Origin: Pezicula radicicola
Lineage: Eukaryota > Ascomycota > Leotiomycetes > Helotiales > Dermateaceae
Direction of reading: 5' to 3'
DNA: 64,000 bases
Assembly (NCBI GenBank): GCA_003008705.1
Contig: PDUO01000020.1
Coordinates: 560,817-624,816 of the forward strand
Shown: positions 24,238 to 36,526 of the stretch, in pieces
Layout: every line of letters starts with the position of its first letter
How positions within the stretch are numbered: position 1 is the stretch's first letter
Translations under genes and position numbers: made by a program
Notes under the pieces: generated by a model
What the model saw: the letters and a program-made list of their open reading frames with translations, nothing else
What the model was told of the DNA's origin: nothing
Database searches by the model: none

Positions 24238-26459
24238 TCATTGAGCGAAGCTACCCTGCGGTGGGGGATACATTCTTTGTCGCTTCGGGTCCGGGTGATC
24301 GTCTGGACCTGGGGGAGAGGTCATGTCCGAGACCATCCTTCGATGTGGACCTGTTCTCGGTCCCCCTATTGGTCCTCCCATACCGGGATTTTGAGGGGCG
24401 TATCCAGACTGTGTGAAGGGGTGGTGTTGTTGCTGTTGGTGTGTGGGTGTCATGGTATAACTACCATAGTTTCCTTGCGCATTTACAGGCGATGTGCTTG
24501 GTATTTGATTAGGCGAGTGCCATGAGGATGCTGTCACGGGTGATTTTCCCGGCGACGTCTCTTCCTTCAACGATTGTGCAGCGGATATTGGACCCATATT
24601 CAGCAACGGGACTTGAGTCTGGCTAGGAGTAACGAAAGTTCCGGGATTGGGAGCTTGTGTTTGATTTGGAAATTGCTGTGTTTTACGAAATTGTGGTAAA
24701 TTCTTCTCAAGAGCACGCAACATGCCCTCTTTGGTAAATGGTTTCGGAAGGACATCGTTCATACCTATTGTTGTTAGTTAGAAAATTATAACAGGATGTT
24801 TGAGAAACGCACCATAGCGGAAATACATATCTATATCATCAGCACGAATATTCGACGTCATTGCAATGATAGGGATATGAGGCCTAATTTCACGTATGCA
24901 AACAGTTGCTGAAACTCCGTCCAGATGTGGCATGATGATGTCCATTAGGATGAGATCAAAAGTGGTACCAACTTGGTTGTTAATCTTATTTACGGCTTCG
25001 AGTCCATCACGCTATTTCCGTCAGTCACCACAAAATAAGGACTAACAAGAAAACTTACAGCTGTCTCGACACCACACTCAAAAGCCTGCAGAAACTTTGA
25101 TCCTATGCGTGCGCACACTTTGTCGTCTTCGACGAGCAAAATCCTTGGTTTGTTCATTCCCCATGGAGAATCAACAGAGCTTTTCTTCTGTCCACTGTCG
25201 CCGATGTCTGGTACCATCTCAGGCATAGGTTCGACATGAAGCATTCCATTCGCAGGTAACGCATAAGGGATGTTGTTTATATGCTCGCTGTGAACAGGAT
25301 CAATACCGTTGGTGTGTCCCACAGGATATACCATATTGTCAATATTGTCGATGTCATTGCCGATACTATAGTTAATATGCGTGTTGGCTGACGGAGCCGA
25401 CGTAGCTCCCATATTGGGAGCCGTTTGATCACTAGGGGGAGTTGAGTACTCGGCCCTCCGCAACTGACCCTCCATCTTGGTAAGTTCTGTGTCAGACAGG
25501 GTCTCAACGGGGAATCTTTCCAGAAGCTCTGATGCCTGTTGTAATGGTGATGCTGGATGGTCCCCATCATTAGAAGGCCCTCCAGGCATTCCTGGGCCTG
25601 GTCCATTCGCAAAGGGCCCGCCGACCCGGCTATTTCGTCTCTGTTCATTGTCAACGTTGTGGAGGAAGCCCATAACTTTATGCATAACACCATCATGAGC
25701 CTTAACAAACTTTTGTAGCTGGACAACCTGTTGCAGTAAGACCACATGTCCCTGGGCAAGATCTTCATATTTTGCAGTAAGTAGATTTAACTGTTGTTGG
25801 CTGGCCAAAAATTGATTGTTGAGAAGGTCCATTTGCTGTACTGGATAACCTGCATCTTCTGATCCTTGGGTGGGTTTCCTTGGGGCCGGCGCCTTTCTTC
25901 TGATGTTGTCTAAGGAGTCCTTTTTATCTGCTTGAAATTCCGGATGCTTAAACTCCCATGCCTATTATTCGGTCAGTCACGCGGCTAGATGGCTGGGGGT
26001 TGGGGGCTCACGTTTGGGCCGTAGGGCGACGGAATATTGTCTTCATTATTTTGGCGGACTTTGTGGAAATCATACTTGTTAAGCTGTCGGACGAAGCTGG
26101 CGAAGTTGCTATGCTTGAAGTGTTTTGGGAGGATTTGTTTCGTGAATTTCTCGTTCTATACCCAGTCGTCAATCTTGGTTCTTGCACAACACTTCGTTGG
26201 CTTCACATACTTCAAGTACGACAAAACTCTGGCCTCCTTCGCCCCAGCGCACAATCGCTTCGTGAGAAGGGTCCTCTAACATTCTGCGAGAGGTCAGCAA
26301 TGGTCGCGTCATGGCCCTCTTAGCTCTTGGGAGCATACTTGTATAGCTTTCGAACCTGCCAACATATTAGACACGAAGGGAAAAGCTCTGGAGGGAACTT
26401 ACAAAGTCGCTCGAGTTGTTGGCCGAAGGGCCTCCCATCATGTCGTTGCTCTTATCCAT
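24238..26459 (-). CDS. skn7: Response regulator transcription factor SKN7 (HSF-type DNA binding plus receiver)
   Basis: Skn7 is the nuclear response regulator of the fungal phosphorelay and controls oxidative-stress and cell-wall genes. Seven exons: 26459-26403, 26355-26339, 26283-26211, 26155-26012, 25961-25059, 25011-24813 and 24764-24238, for 639 residues. Exon 2 is only 17 nt. The HSF-type domain covers about residues 17-118 ([42 protein letters not shown]). A coiled coil rich in Gln/Leu/Val lies at about 141-190. The receiver domain starts at about 369 (PRILLVEDD) with phospho-acceptor Asp at about 422 in [14 protein letters not shown], and Lys at about 472 in DVLPKPF. The tail is Pro/Gln-rich. 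All exon phases close. Every receiver residue expected for activity is present. Confidence 0.96.
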
Positions 26460-29445
26460 CCCACCAACCCAGATATATATCGGATTTACTACAGCCTAAG
26501 CTTGAACACAGCTCTCAACACACCACGGGTACCCAAGCCCAGCCTTTTGCACGCCGAATATATGTTGTTGTATGATGGTATTATGCACCTGCGGATGCTG
26601 CCGACAGGCTCTCGAGATGGTCGTCGATGTGTCGATGTGCGATCGTGAGCCGTCAACCGAGTCAAGGTTGGAGGTATCAAATGCCAAGGCGATCAGCGAT
26701 ACTACCCCTTGCAGTGGTTGGCACAGTATCTCGTCGGCCTTCACAGAGCTCGTGGGCGGTCGCAAGTCGGTTCTAGACTTCGATCACCCAGGAGGAATGA
26801 AGCGGTTGTCAGAAATTTGGCCGTTGTGCAAAATGGACATCGAAATACAGTAGCTGCGAGCGAGTAGTGCACCCTTAGACTCGTTGACTCGACAGGGAAG
26901 GAGGGTGTGAACAGGAGCAGCGCAGAAAGGACGGCTAAGCAAGAACTAGTGGATCTCTGCCACCAGCGCGGTGCAGATCTTTGCCCGGATGGCCAGGGTT
27001 TGGCAAAGCGACAGCAGTGGTCTGACCAATGACAACAAGCACACGAAACCACAATTTGACGTGTTGACTGAGAAGCGACACGAAGCGAGGTTGGAATTTT
27101 GGGAAAGGTGGAAAGGGTGGAAAGAGCGGAAAGATCGAAGGAAGATCTGCACCAACGCAGAATTTGAGCCTGTGAAGCCACTGAAGCAGTAGTCACGGCT
27201 CGCTCCTCCTCCTCCTCCTCAAATTTCACCATGGGTGCTTTTTTGTTTTGCATGCTTGGCCGTACTTATTATTATATGTATGCAGTGGCGGGTGCGACTC
27301 TCGATTGCAGTGCCCATCACCATCGCGATTAGCGCATTCAGAAAATTCGACGGCGATAAATTCAATCAACAGTCCATCAAAAGCTTCTTGCCGACGTCCA
27401 CCTTTCGTCCAGCACTTATTAAAACCGGAGTCGCAGCTAATCCAAACCCGGTACAAGAGACACTACGGAGGGAGAATACTTGGTGACGACTGCACTCTAA
27501 TGTACTGTACTGTAGAATTCCCAGCTTTCCCAGCACCATGCTCATGGTCTTTCTCACAACGCCCTTAAGGCAGCCATCCACTTTGCTCAAACACAGACCT
27601 TCTTCCCGGTCAGTGGGACTCCCTTGTCTCTTTTGCGTCATCGTACATGTGAGCACCGTGGCTTGGAGTTAGGTCATTGGTGCCTTCTGGACAGCCACAG
27701 GCGAGCAGCATCAAATTGGCCGCATGTACCACCAGGAAGACCGATGCACCCCTGTATCAGAACATCAAGGGACGACGGCAAGTTATCAGTATTGAATGAC
27801 TTCGCCTTAAGTAACTCAGATATTCTTGTCTCTACCGGTGACATCCCACTTGGGCATCTCCTTAAGAGACTGAATTCAAATGGAATGTGGAGCTCAGCTC
27901 GTATCGTAGTGTAAGAATTTAGCCGTCCACTCAACCACTTCAGGGCGACTTTACGGCTATGGACGGATAAAATGTTGACTTACTGTGCCGAGGCGAACCA
28001 CAAGTAATAAATGAAAATAAGGATAAAAAACTTTGAAGTTAGATTGGGCCATTGCGGAATATATCCCCTCCCTCGTATATTGGCCAACGCTTAGGCCACA
28101 GGGACGTGCAATAAGGTATCGATCAAACAGAGCAGTTCTAGCCAATAAACTTCCTGTATTTGCCTCTGAGACGCGTCAAGCGATTGTAGACGAGCAATGT
28201 CTCTAATTAGGGTGGGGATAGTCATACACGCGCGCCAATTGCACGTGAGGGTCGATTGAATTTGTAGGTAAATACCAATAGCTGACCTGAGTATGGCGAT
28301 TATGTGTGAGAATTGATCATGCTGGGAACTCACCGTCCTGCAGGGCCTGCTACGCCTGCGCGTTGAGCATAAATTATATATAACACATTCAATAACTAAT
28401 AAAGTTTGCGGGATTACAGTAGGTAAGTTATACCTAACGCTCCACCCCCGCATTATACTGTAGAACTGCTATCCATGGCTCCATTGATTTAAAATCTACT
28501 GTCTGTTACTAAGGTACCTAGGTAGCTTACCTACACTACTATAGTCTAAGTAGTACTAGTATATACCTTAAATATTAGTCATGTATGACGTATAAAACAC
28601 TAAAACAGCAATATTGTGTCTCCAAAAGAAGCATACGCTATGGTAAGCCACTAGGTAGGTAAGTGAGGTTTAAAGTAAACCTCTATCCACCACCGGATCT
28701 TCTCACTCAGAAGGGACAATAAGTCTGCAAAGAATAACTCATCTAGAAAATAGTAGGGGCTGTGAAGATAAAGGTTCAGATCGGACTATGTGCTGTTAGG
28801 TCGCGTTAATCGTCGAATCTTCTCTCGGGCTTGTGACAATAATCAGCTACGATCATTTTGTCATTTTGCCTTTTGTTGCAAGTCGTGTGGAAGCGAAGTA
28901 GTTGTCATCATCGCCTTTAGCATTGATAATAGGGCTAAATAGAGCTTTGTTCTTGACTACATGCGGATAAGGAAACGTAGCAGATACGTGTAGCGTACTC
29001 TGTTACACTGCACTGATGCTCTTCTCATCAATTAATTCTCTAACTAAAAATGTTTTGGAGAGCAAAGAGCTGACTCGGATTTCAATTGGGCCTTGGCTTG
29101 ACACTGTGATCGGCACTGCATTAGCAACTGAGCTCCATTAAATTGTCGATGATACATACAGGATGGCACACATTGACATGTTCCACTTTTCTTTGTTCGC
29201 GGGAAAGTCGGCTTCTGAAGCAATTCAGCTGCTTAGCTTAGAAGATTGGAGTACCATGTCCCATTAACCAGCGTGCGTCCAATGGCAACAATATAATGAG
29301 ACAGGTTCGGCAGCTTCAACATCATAAATCAGCGATGAGCGGTTAACCTCTTCGTGCCAGCTTGCCAAAGCGGAAGTTCAACCTTGGGCCACCACACTCA
29401 CATGATTGACGTGGCGATGCATAAATGCAAAGATGTCATGATTCT
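26460..29445. other. Gene-poor stretch upstream of skn7
   Basis: Almost 3 kb. The first few hundred bases are the skn7 upstream region. A CTC microsatellite lies near 27206-27221. From about 28400 the sequence becomes AT-rich with many TAGGTA/TACCTA words. A lone ACGCGT is at 28171-28176. Open frames such as 26741-27253 (minus) and 27366-27656 (minus) show no recognisable domain. I find no supported gene. Confidence 0.4.
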
Positions 29446-29830
29446 TCAGGAATCAAGAGCAGTCTGCAGTTGCTGTCTAATGCGCTCTATACATATCTGC
29501 TCATTGCCCGTGATACCCTGTATTGCAATGATCTTGTCTCGCGACTTGAGTCCTCTAATTACTTCCACATCGGTCTTTGGAACCTCGAGAACCTGCAGGG
29601 GTGTTAGTATAGCTTTAGATGCTAGAAAGAGTTCATACACTACTAAAAAGTGCTTTCACGGCCTTGTTGGCTTCATTGTCGCGTGCTCGAGCAGAAACAC
29701 AGACCTCGATGACCGTTTCTGATACTGAGCCTATCCCTTCTCTTTGCTTGTTCGCTCCAGGTTTGACGTGACATTGTAGATGTATACAAGTCAGAGCCGA
29801 CTTTGAGGTTACGTACCTAATTGCAGCCAT
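29446..29830 (-). CDS. DUF167/UPF0235 (YggU-type) protein
   Basis: A small protein of the conserved DUF167 family found from bacteria to man; its molecular role is not established. Exons are 29830-29639 and 29592-29446, giving 112 residues, the usual family length. Splicing with a GTATGA donor and CAG acceptor joins ANKAVKALFSS to VLEVPKTDVEVIRGLKSRDK, the family's core motif. Other features are CHVKPGANKQREG near residue 27 and EVCVSARARDNEANKAV. The ATG at 29830 (MAAIRY) is the first ATG; the frame extends upstream only through a non-ATG codon. It starts 293 bp from the divergent HAD_SAK gene, which suggests a shared promoter. Confidence 0.88.
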
Positions 29831-30123
29831 TTTGTTACCTAAGTACACAGTGCCTGTTCAAGTGATGCGGAAGTCGTAGAAATTGAGAAGCGGGAGCTGC
29901 CGCACGCTAAAAACTGCTCTACTCTACTGTAGTCTAGCGCCTCGGAGGAACTTGAATGATCGAATCTGGAAGGCTCAACCTCGAGGCTGTGATTTTCACC
30001 GGATTCATCTCATCCGCAGGATTCGCATACCAGTATTGCATACTGTCAACTAATCTTACTTCATCCAAAGTGTATGCACTCTTGAACAACCTGCGCAGGT
30101 CAGGCGCAGTGCTGAGTCGCAGA

Positions 30124-31965
30124 ATGTCTGCATCGTATGGCTATTCCAATGGAGTCGCGAGCACACAGTATACCTTAACCGCACTGAATCGCTGGTCTGT
30201 CGCAGACAAGAGTCTGCCAGGTAATGCCTATTGCTACACATTCGCGACTTGGAACTGACTAAAAGTGGCAGCTATTGACAAAATTAAATCCATCCATGTC
30301 TATGACTTTGACAATACTCGTATGTACTTGGCTTCTGGCTCCTGCTACATTTGCTAACACGTCTGGGCAGTCTTCAATAGTCCTTTACCTAATCCAAAAC
30401 TATGGAACGGCCCATCGATGGGTCTTCTACAGACTCAGGATACCTTTGTGACCGGTGGCTGGTGGCACGACGCGAGAATCCTTGCGGCGACAGGCGAAGG
30501 AGTAGAAAAGGAGGAACCCAGAGGATGGCAAGGCTGGTGGAACGAGCGAATCGTTGAGCTTATCGGGCTGAGTATGCAACAAAAGGATGCTCTTACAGTT
30601 CTGTTGACCGGACGCGGCGAGACCAATTTCTCAGAGTTACTCAAAAGAATGGTTGTAAGCAGAGGCCTAGAGTTTGATATTATATCATTGAAGCCGGCGA
30701 CAGGCCCAAATAAGCAGAGGTTTTCGAGTACCATGAACTTCAAGCAGACCTTTCTTTCCGACCTGGTGGAAACCTACAAGGAGGCTGAGGATATCCGTGT
30801 CTATGAGGACAGAGTCAGACACGTCAAGGGCTTCCGAGATTTCTTCATGGACTATAACAGGAAACAGATGGCGACTCCAACTCGTGGTCGTATCACAGCC
30901 GATGTCATTCAGGTTGCTGATACAGCTACTCAACTCGACCCCGTTACTGAGACTGCAGCCGTTCAGCGCATCATCAATGACCACAATGACGCCGTCTCAA
31001 AGGGAACGGCGAATAAGAAAAACCCACCATATGTCATCAAGAAAACCGTGTTTTATGCTGGCTATTTGATCAAAAGCACTGACACCGAGAAGCTACTTAC
31101 TCTAGCTCAGTTTCCAGCAAGTATGCCAGATACAGAAAAGAAATTCTTGGCAAACAATATCATCATTACTCCACGGCCACCACCACCCAGCATCTTGGAA
31201 AAAGTGGGTGGAATGGGAAGCAAAACGACATGGGAGGTCACTGGCACGGCAGTCTTTGAGAACAAGATATGGGCTGTCCGTGTACAGCCTATACCTGCCA
31301 ACAAGAAATATTACACGGAAAATCCAACCCCAATAGTTGTCCTCGCCGTCCGGAAAGGAACGCGACCAATTGATGCAGGTAAGATTCAAAATTGGCAGCC
31401 TGTCCCTCCAGAGAAGGCATATGTTTTCGAAACCACTGTTGGTGAAAAGGTCTTGCTTCGCATCGAGAAGGAAGACCCGGGAGAGTCAGAGTACGAAAGT
31501 CTGTTTCCCAATAAATCTAATAAGCGCAAGCATGCCCAAGATGACGAAAACATAGAGAGACAGTCAAATGCTCCACACGGACGGCGCGAGAACCATCAAG
31601 GTCCAACTGCTCAACAGCAACAAACCCATGGTGGGCGAGGTTCATACGGCAATCGAGGTCGTAGCAATGGTAATCGTGGCCGTGGTAACAACAACCGTGG
31701 AAATGGCGGCAGAGGAAGAGGGCGAGGTGGTGGAGGCGGCCATGGGTACCGCTCTCTAGACGACGTAGGAGAGAAGCCCCCAATACCAAGTTACAACGCC
31801 GAAGTGGCCTATGAAGATTTCCCACCTCTTCAAAAACAATACCAAACTCCTCAGCAATTAGTTCAACAGCAATTCGAACAATATCATCAGTACCAGCAGC
31901 AGTATCAAGGAAAGGGTAATGCAGCGAGACCGAGCGGCTCAAATGGAGAATTGCAGTACTTTTGA
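30124..31965 (+). CDS. HAD_SAK family 'Swiss Army Knife RNA repair-like' protein with RGG tail
   Basis: HAD-superfamily domains of this type were named from predicted RNA-repair proteins; fungal members are uncharacterised as far as I know. Exons are 30124-30220, 30272-30319 and 30371-31965, giving 579 residues. The short 48 nt exon supplies HVYDFDNT, and splicing completes YDFDNTLF at about residues 44-51, the HAD motif I with its nucleophilic Asp. LLTGRGETNFSELLKR at about 119-134 matches HAD motif II. A middle region of about 250 residues has no domain I can name. Residues about 450-515 are an RGG/Asn-rich low-complexity tail of the type that binds RNA, followed by a Gln/Tyr-rich end. The start (MSASYGYSNG) is the ATG nearest the conserved exon; an in-frame ATG 168 bases upstream is possible but less likely. 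Confidence 0.86.
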
Positions 31966-34686
31966 GGGATTGTATCTGGTATGGGCATCGGCGTTTGGGG
32001 ATTATAACTGGGCTGTTATCTTATTGTGCTTGCTCGGGCCACAGATTTGAAGATTATGCTCATAGCATACATGGCATGGCTGGTGTTTGGAGGGTATTAC
32101 GTCTTTTTTGTATTTGCTATGATGATTCAGACCGTGTGTGTGCATATTTGGGATGGGTTGTGTCTTAGGGCATCGTCACTGCTAAGATCTTGCTATGGTA
32201 ATAGCGAGGCTGTACGAAGTATGTATGAAATCATTCATAAGTAATTTGCACCTTGTAATCTGTGTGCATAAAGTTCGTAAGCTGATTTTTGAGTCGCCAA
32301 TTTTGGGCCTTCCTTGACAGAAGCTGGCTAGGATTGAGCAACGTGTTCTACATGGCTCCCTGGTACTTGCAATGATATGAATTCGTCTCTATTGAGAGGT
32401 CTGGTCCAATCTGAATGATAAATTTTTGTTATACAAACGTAGCCAGAAGCTCTTCTCAGTTCTTGCTGACGCAGTATATGAGATCAAGATGAGTGAAAAC
32501 TCATTACCATAGGAAACTGGATTATGTTCTTATGGGCGCCAAATTTCTACAGAACTCTTGACTTGGGAAATAAGTTTAAGGTGTTGTAGCAATTATAAGT
32601 GTGTATGGTGTAAGAAGCTGTAGGGGTTCGGTGTATTAAGTGAGTTGTGCTAATGTAACTTTGTCGGCTGCTGGGTTACCAAGTGCAAGTACCAATTATA
32701 CCAACCGGCAACTTATCTTCGTTATTAAGCTGTCCATTGTGTCTCTCCCATTATTATACATAGACCACTGTTGTTTGGGTCGGGTTTACAAGTCATTTGT
32801 AGAACCTCGCTATCAACGCTAGTATTGTCGCCTCTTGAGTTAGGGTAGTTTCTTTCTCGAAGCCAAGTTTTACTATTCTTATTGTTGTGTAGTACGCTTT
32901 TATACTCTAAGAATGTTTACCAAAGAAGCCTTATTACCGTAATATGAACACTTAACTTGTTATGCCAAGTGACTCGGGTGTTGTAAAATTACACAATCAT
33001 GCCGTGCTTAGCTACATACCTAAACATCTTAGCTTGGTTAGTAGTGGAGTCTAGGTTTGTAAGTTGCACATTTCTCAACTATTTTAATGCATACCTGTGT
33101 ACCTGTAAACTCTATGAGAATCATAATGACTATTGTTACGTATGAGCAAACTCTACAAACTGACAAACAGACAAACAGATCCAAGACCCCAAGAACCTAG
33201 ACTCGTTTAGTAGTGAATGTCAACTCAGCCTAAGACTATGCAAGTTTCTCGGTAGCTTGTGTGTGTAATTGTTAAGTGTGATACAGGAGGAGGGTATTAT
33301 CTACAAAAGTAGTTATATATATACGCGATTTTGAACTTGTTTTCCTTAAAGGGTATATTATATCAACTGGCTAATACATGAATACTTTGCATTTGTTTGA
33401 ATTCTGCCGCTAGGTATCTAGGTAATATACTCATTAGTGTCATTTAGGACTTGGTACTTAGTGTCACAAGGGGTTTGGGTCAGAAATTTATCTAAACTAG
33501 AGTTTTACTAGTACAGATGGTACTCATCTAGAACAGCCTAAACAGGCTGTACCTGCATACTTCTTGCTAAATACGGCTAATATTCCTTCAAGTCCAAAAG
33601 ACATTTTTGAGCACACATAAAGTCAATGGCATCGGGAAAGTAGCTAAGATGTACTGCTACAAAAAGTGGTCCTAGCCAATACAACGGATCTATCTTAAAG
33701 TTTGAGATATCGGGCACCATGGATACTTATCAAAGTTGACTTTTACACTTATGGCCCACTCTCTCTTCCGCACATCAAGTTCAACATATTCCCGTTCTCG
33801 AATATGTCTACAAACACAAACAACCGCGTGAACACTATAGTTCATCACTTACTAATAGCGTCCCTGAGTTTCTACCAAAAGATCATCCACTTTCCTTTCT
33901 TCCTTCTACATACTCACCCTGTCAACACCTTGGCGCATAAGGATGTTGGACACAACCCTTCGTGGGAAACTCGAGCTTTCTTTATTTTGTGTTCTTGGAG
34001 TGTCAGGATTGCAAAGAAGAGCAAATACTCTTGTTCAAGTACTTTCTTGTCATTCAAGGGGTTTTTGGTGGTTTTTTCTGTGCTTCACGTTGGAAGTGTG
34101 GTCAACTGGCAACTGTACTTTATGAATGGATTATGGTTGAGATTACAGTACAAATTGCTTTATAAGAGGTCGTTTTAATTAGAGATATATATCAAGTGAG
34201 CTACTCATGCCCATCTCTTATATCTCAGTAGATAGCTATTCAAAAATAGTCTCTTAAAATAATTAACACGGTAAGTCGGGCATGATTAACTCAGAAAAGG
34301 TCAATAATTACTACAAACAGCTAACTCTCTATCTATCCATAATTTTTCTCAATTATAACATCAGAGCTCTGTGCGCAAGAAATGTGGGGCCTACTGTAGT
34401 TCTGGAGTGTTGCTTATTTCCTTTCTATTGCTAGGATGACCACTGCTATTTCACTTTAAGGTAGCAATTGACAGGAATGATACAATATCATATTCTACCA
34501 GTTCCTTGGGGAAATACAGTAGAACAGGTACAACTATCATCCAGAGAACTCAAGCAACCATTAAAAGACAGCTCAAAGCACCTACACTTTTTGTTCAGCC
34601 TTGTCGAGGTAAACGAGGCTGGCGAGGCTGGGTAGCCGTGCATTAGCGGAAAACTCTAAATGTCAATTAAAACGACCGTGTTTTCG
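31966..34686. other. AT-rich gene-poor stretch
   Basis: About 2.7 kb rich in TA steps and in TAGGTA/TACCTA words, with no supported gene. The plus-strand frames at 33702-34178 and 33962-34165 overlap. The second reads LECQDCKEEQ and later CASRWKCG, a possible zinc-binding spacing, but it is short and unrecognised. The stretch may hold a decayed element; this is inference from composition only. Confidence 0.35.
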
Positions 34687-34703
34687 ACGCGTTTTCTACG
34701 CGT
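34687..34703 (+). promoter_or_regulatory. Paired MluI cell-cycle boxes in the pri1 promoter
   Basis: Two exact ACGCGT hexamers lie at 34687-34692 and 34698-34703, about 102-118 bp upstream of the pri1 ATG. ACGCGT is the known binding site of the MBF (Mbp1/Swi6-type) G1/S activator in fungi, and DNA primase is a classic MBF target. Confidence 0.75.
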
Positions 34704-34804
34704 CGAGCAAGATAAGGCAGGCATCAAGTATCAATCTATACCTTTCTTCGACAGCAACACCACTCTTAGTATTCCAACCCCCCAAAATAGAGATCAATTC
34801 AACT

Positions 34805-36526
34805 ATGCCACACTCATTAACTCCGGAAGATGTCCCTACTGCATCTGCAGAGACACCGGCGCCGGAAAATGGAGATATCCAGACGACTCAGGAGACTACG
34901 ATAGCAGCAGGCGATAGTCAAATGAGCGACGTGCTGGACAAAGATATGACCATGGCAGATGTTGGAGTCCAGGGACAGGAAATACCAGAGCCGGTTGTGA
35001 AGGCAGAAGTGAAATTGGAAGATCTCTTTGCAGATTATGAATCGGATGAAGAGTTCCCAAGTTCAAATGTCAATGGTCTTAAGATTACGAGTTCTCCGCC
35101 CGAGGCACCACTATCACCAATGTAAGTATAAGCAGGAATTTCTAGAGGGTGTGCGCTAACTGTAATAGCAATATCGGACAGTCAATGAGTGCATCTGATT
35201 CTGATGTGATGCGAGAATTTTATAAACGCCTCTTTCCCTGGCGATATCTCTTCCAATGGCTCAACCACTCTCCTACCCCAACATCCGACTTCGGCCACCG
35301 CGAATTTGCATTTACTCTTCAGAATGATGCCTATCTGCGATACCAATCTTTCCCAACATCAGACCTGTGAGTGGCTTAAATCCTGCAAAATGTACAGCAC
35401 TGATGAGAGAAAGTCTGCGAAAAGATGTGCTCCGTCTCATGCCTTCGAGATTCGAAATCGGACCAGTCTACAGCACCAATCCTAGGGATCGAAAAACTCT
35501 TGTTAAGTCATCTGCCTTCAAGCCTATAGCGAAGGAATTGTGTTTTGATATTGATTTGACGGATTACGACGATATTCGAACATGTTGTGATAAGGCCAAC
35601 ATTTGTATAAAGTGTTGGCAATTTATTACTATGGCTGTAAAAGTCGTCGATGTTGCACTGCGGGACGACTTCGGGTTTAAGCATATAATATGGGTTTATT
35701 CTGGACGTAGAGGAGCTCACGCCTGGGTCTGTGATAAAAAAGCGAGGCAGATGGACGATCAGAAGAGAAGAGCGATTGCCGGGTATCTTGAGGTCATAAA
35801 AGGTGGAGCACATGGAGGGAAAAGAGTAAACGTCAAGAGACCTATGCATCCACACGTAGCGTATGTTTACTTCTTCTCGGTATATTCGAATGCTAACAAA
35901 CCTTCAGACGAAGTCTGGATCTACTCAAATCACACTTTCAATCAGATATTCTGGAAGATCAAGATCCCTGGGAAACAGACGAGCAATTCGATCGCTTACT
36001 TCAACTTCTCCCAGATAGAACGTTAAGTGAATCTCTACGCAAGAAATGGAGCTCTTCTCCTGGACGAGCCTCGACGTCTAAATGGGCGGACATCGATGCA
36101 TTGGCAAAATCAACAAAAGGCTTAGATGCCACAGCACTTCTCCAAGCCAAGCAAGACATCGTCCTTGAATACACTTATCCACGATTAGATATCGAAGTCA
36201 GCAAGAAACTCAACCATTTATTGAAAAGTCCCTTCGTTGTACATCCTAAGACAGGCAGAGTTTGTGTTCCCATTGATACACGGCAACTGGAAAATTTCGA
36301 TCCTCTGGCAGTTCCTACTGTCACTGAGCTCCTAGAGGAGATTGATAATTGGACAGGCTTAGAAGATGGTGACAAGGACGGAAAGAGACTAGCAGACTGG
36401 GAAAAGACAAGTTTGAGGCCGTATATCGAGTATTTCAGGTCTTTTTGCCTGACTTTGATGAAAGATGAAAAAGATGTAAAGGTGAAGCGTGGGCGGGACG
36501 GAGGTGCGGATGCCATGGAATTTTGA
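34805..36526 (+). CDS. pri1: DNA primase small (catalytic) subunit
   Basis: Pri1 synthesises RNA primers within DNA polymerase alpha-primase. Four exons, 34805-35121, 35169-35366, 35414-35860 and 35908-36526, give 526 residues. Seen: an acidic N-terminal extension of about 115 residues, MREFYKRLFPWRYLFQWL, REFAFTLQNDAYLRYQSF, RFEIGPVYSTNPRDRK, the catalytic DIDLTDYDD with Asp at about 217 and 219, a zinc motif (CCDKANICIKCW) and SGRRGAHAWVCD. The C-terminal exon is continuous from RSLDLLKSHF to the basic KVKRGRDGG. The exon 3 acceptor must be AAG (35411-35413) to keep the frame and the LLRKDVLRLMP spacing; the nearby CAG is out of frame. Paired MCB boxes lie just upstream. Confidence 0.94.

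Noticed and set aside
26741..27253. Minus-strand frame of 170 codons upstream of skn7
   Set aside because: Composition is not protein-like, there is no domain, and it lies in the skn7 upstream region.
33702..34178. Plus-strand frame of 158 codons
   Set aside because: It lies in AT-rich desert DNA, has no recognisable family and overlaps another frame; kept only as part of a low-interest note.
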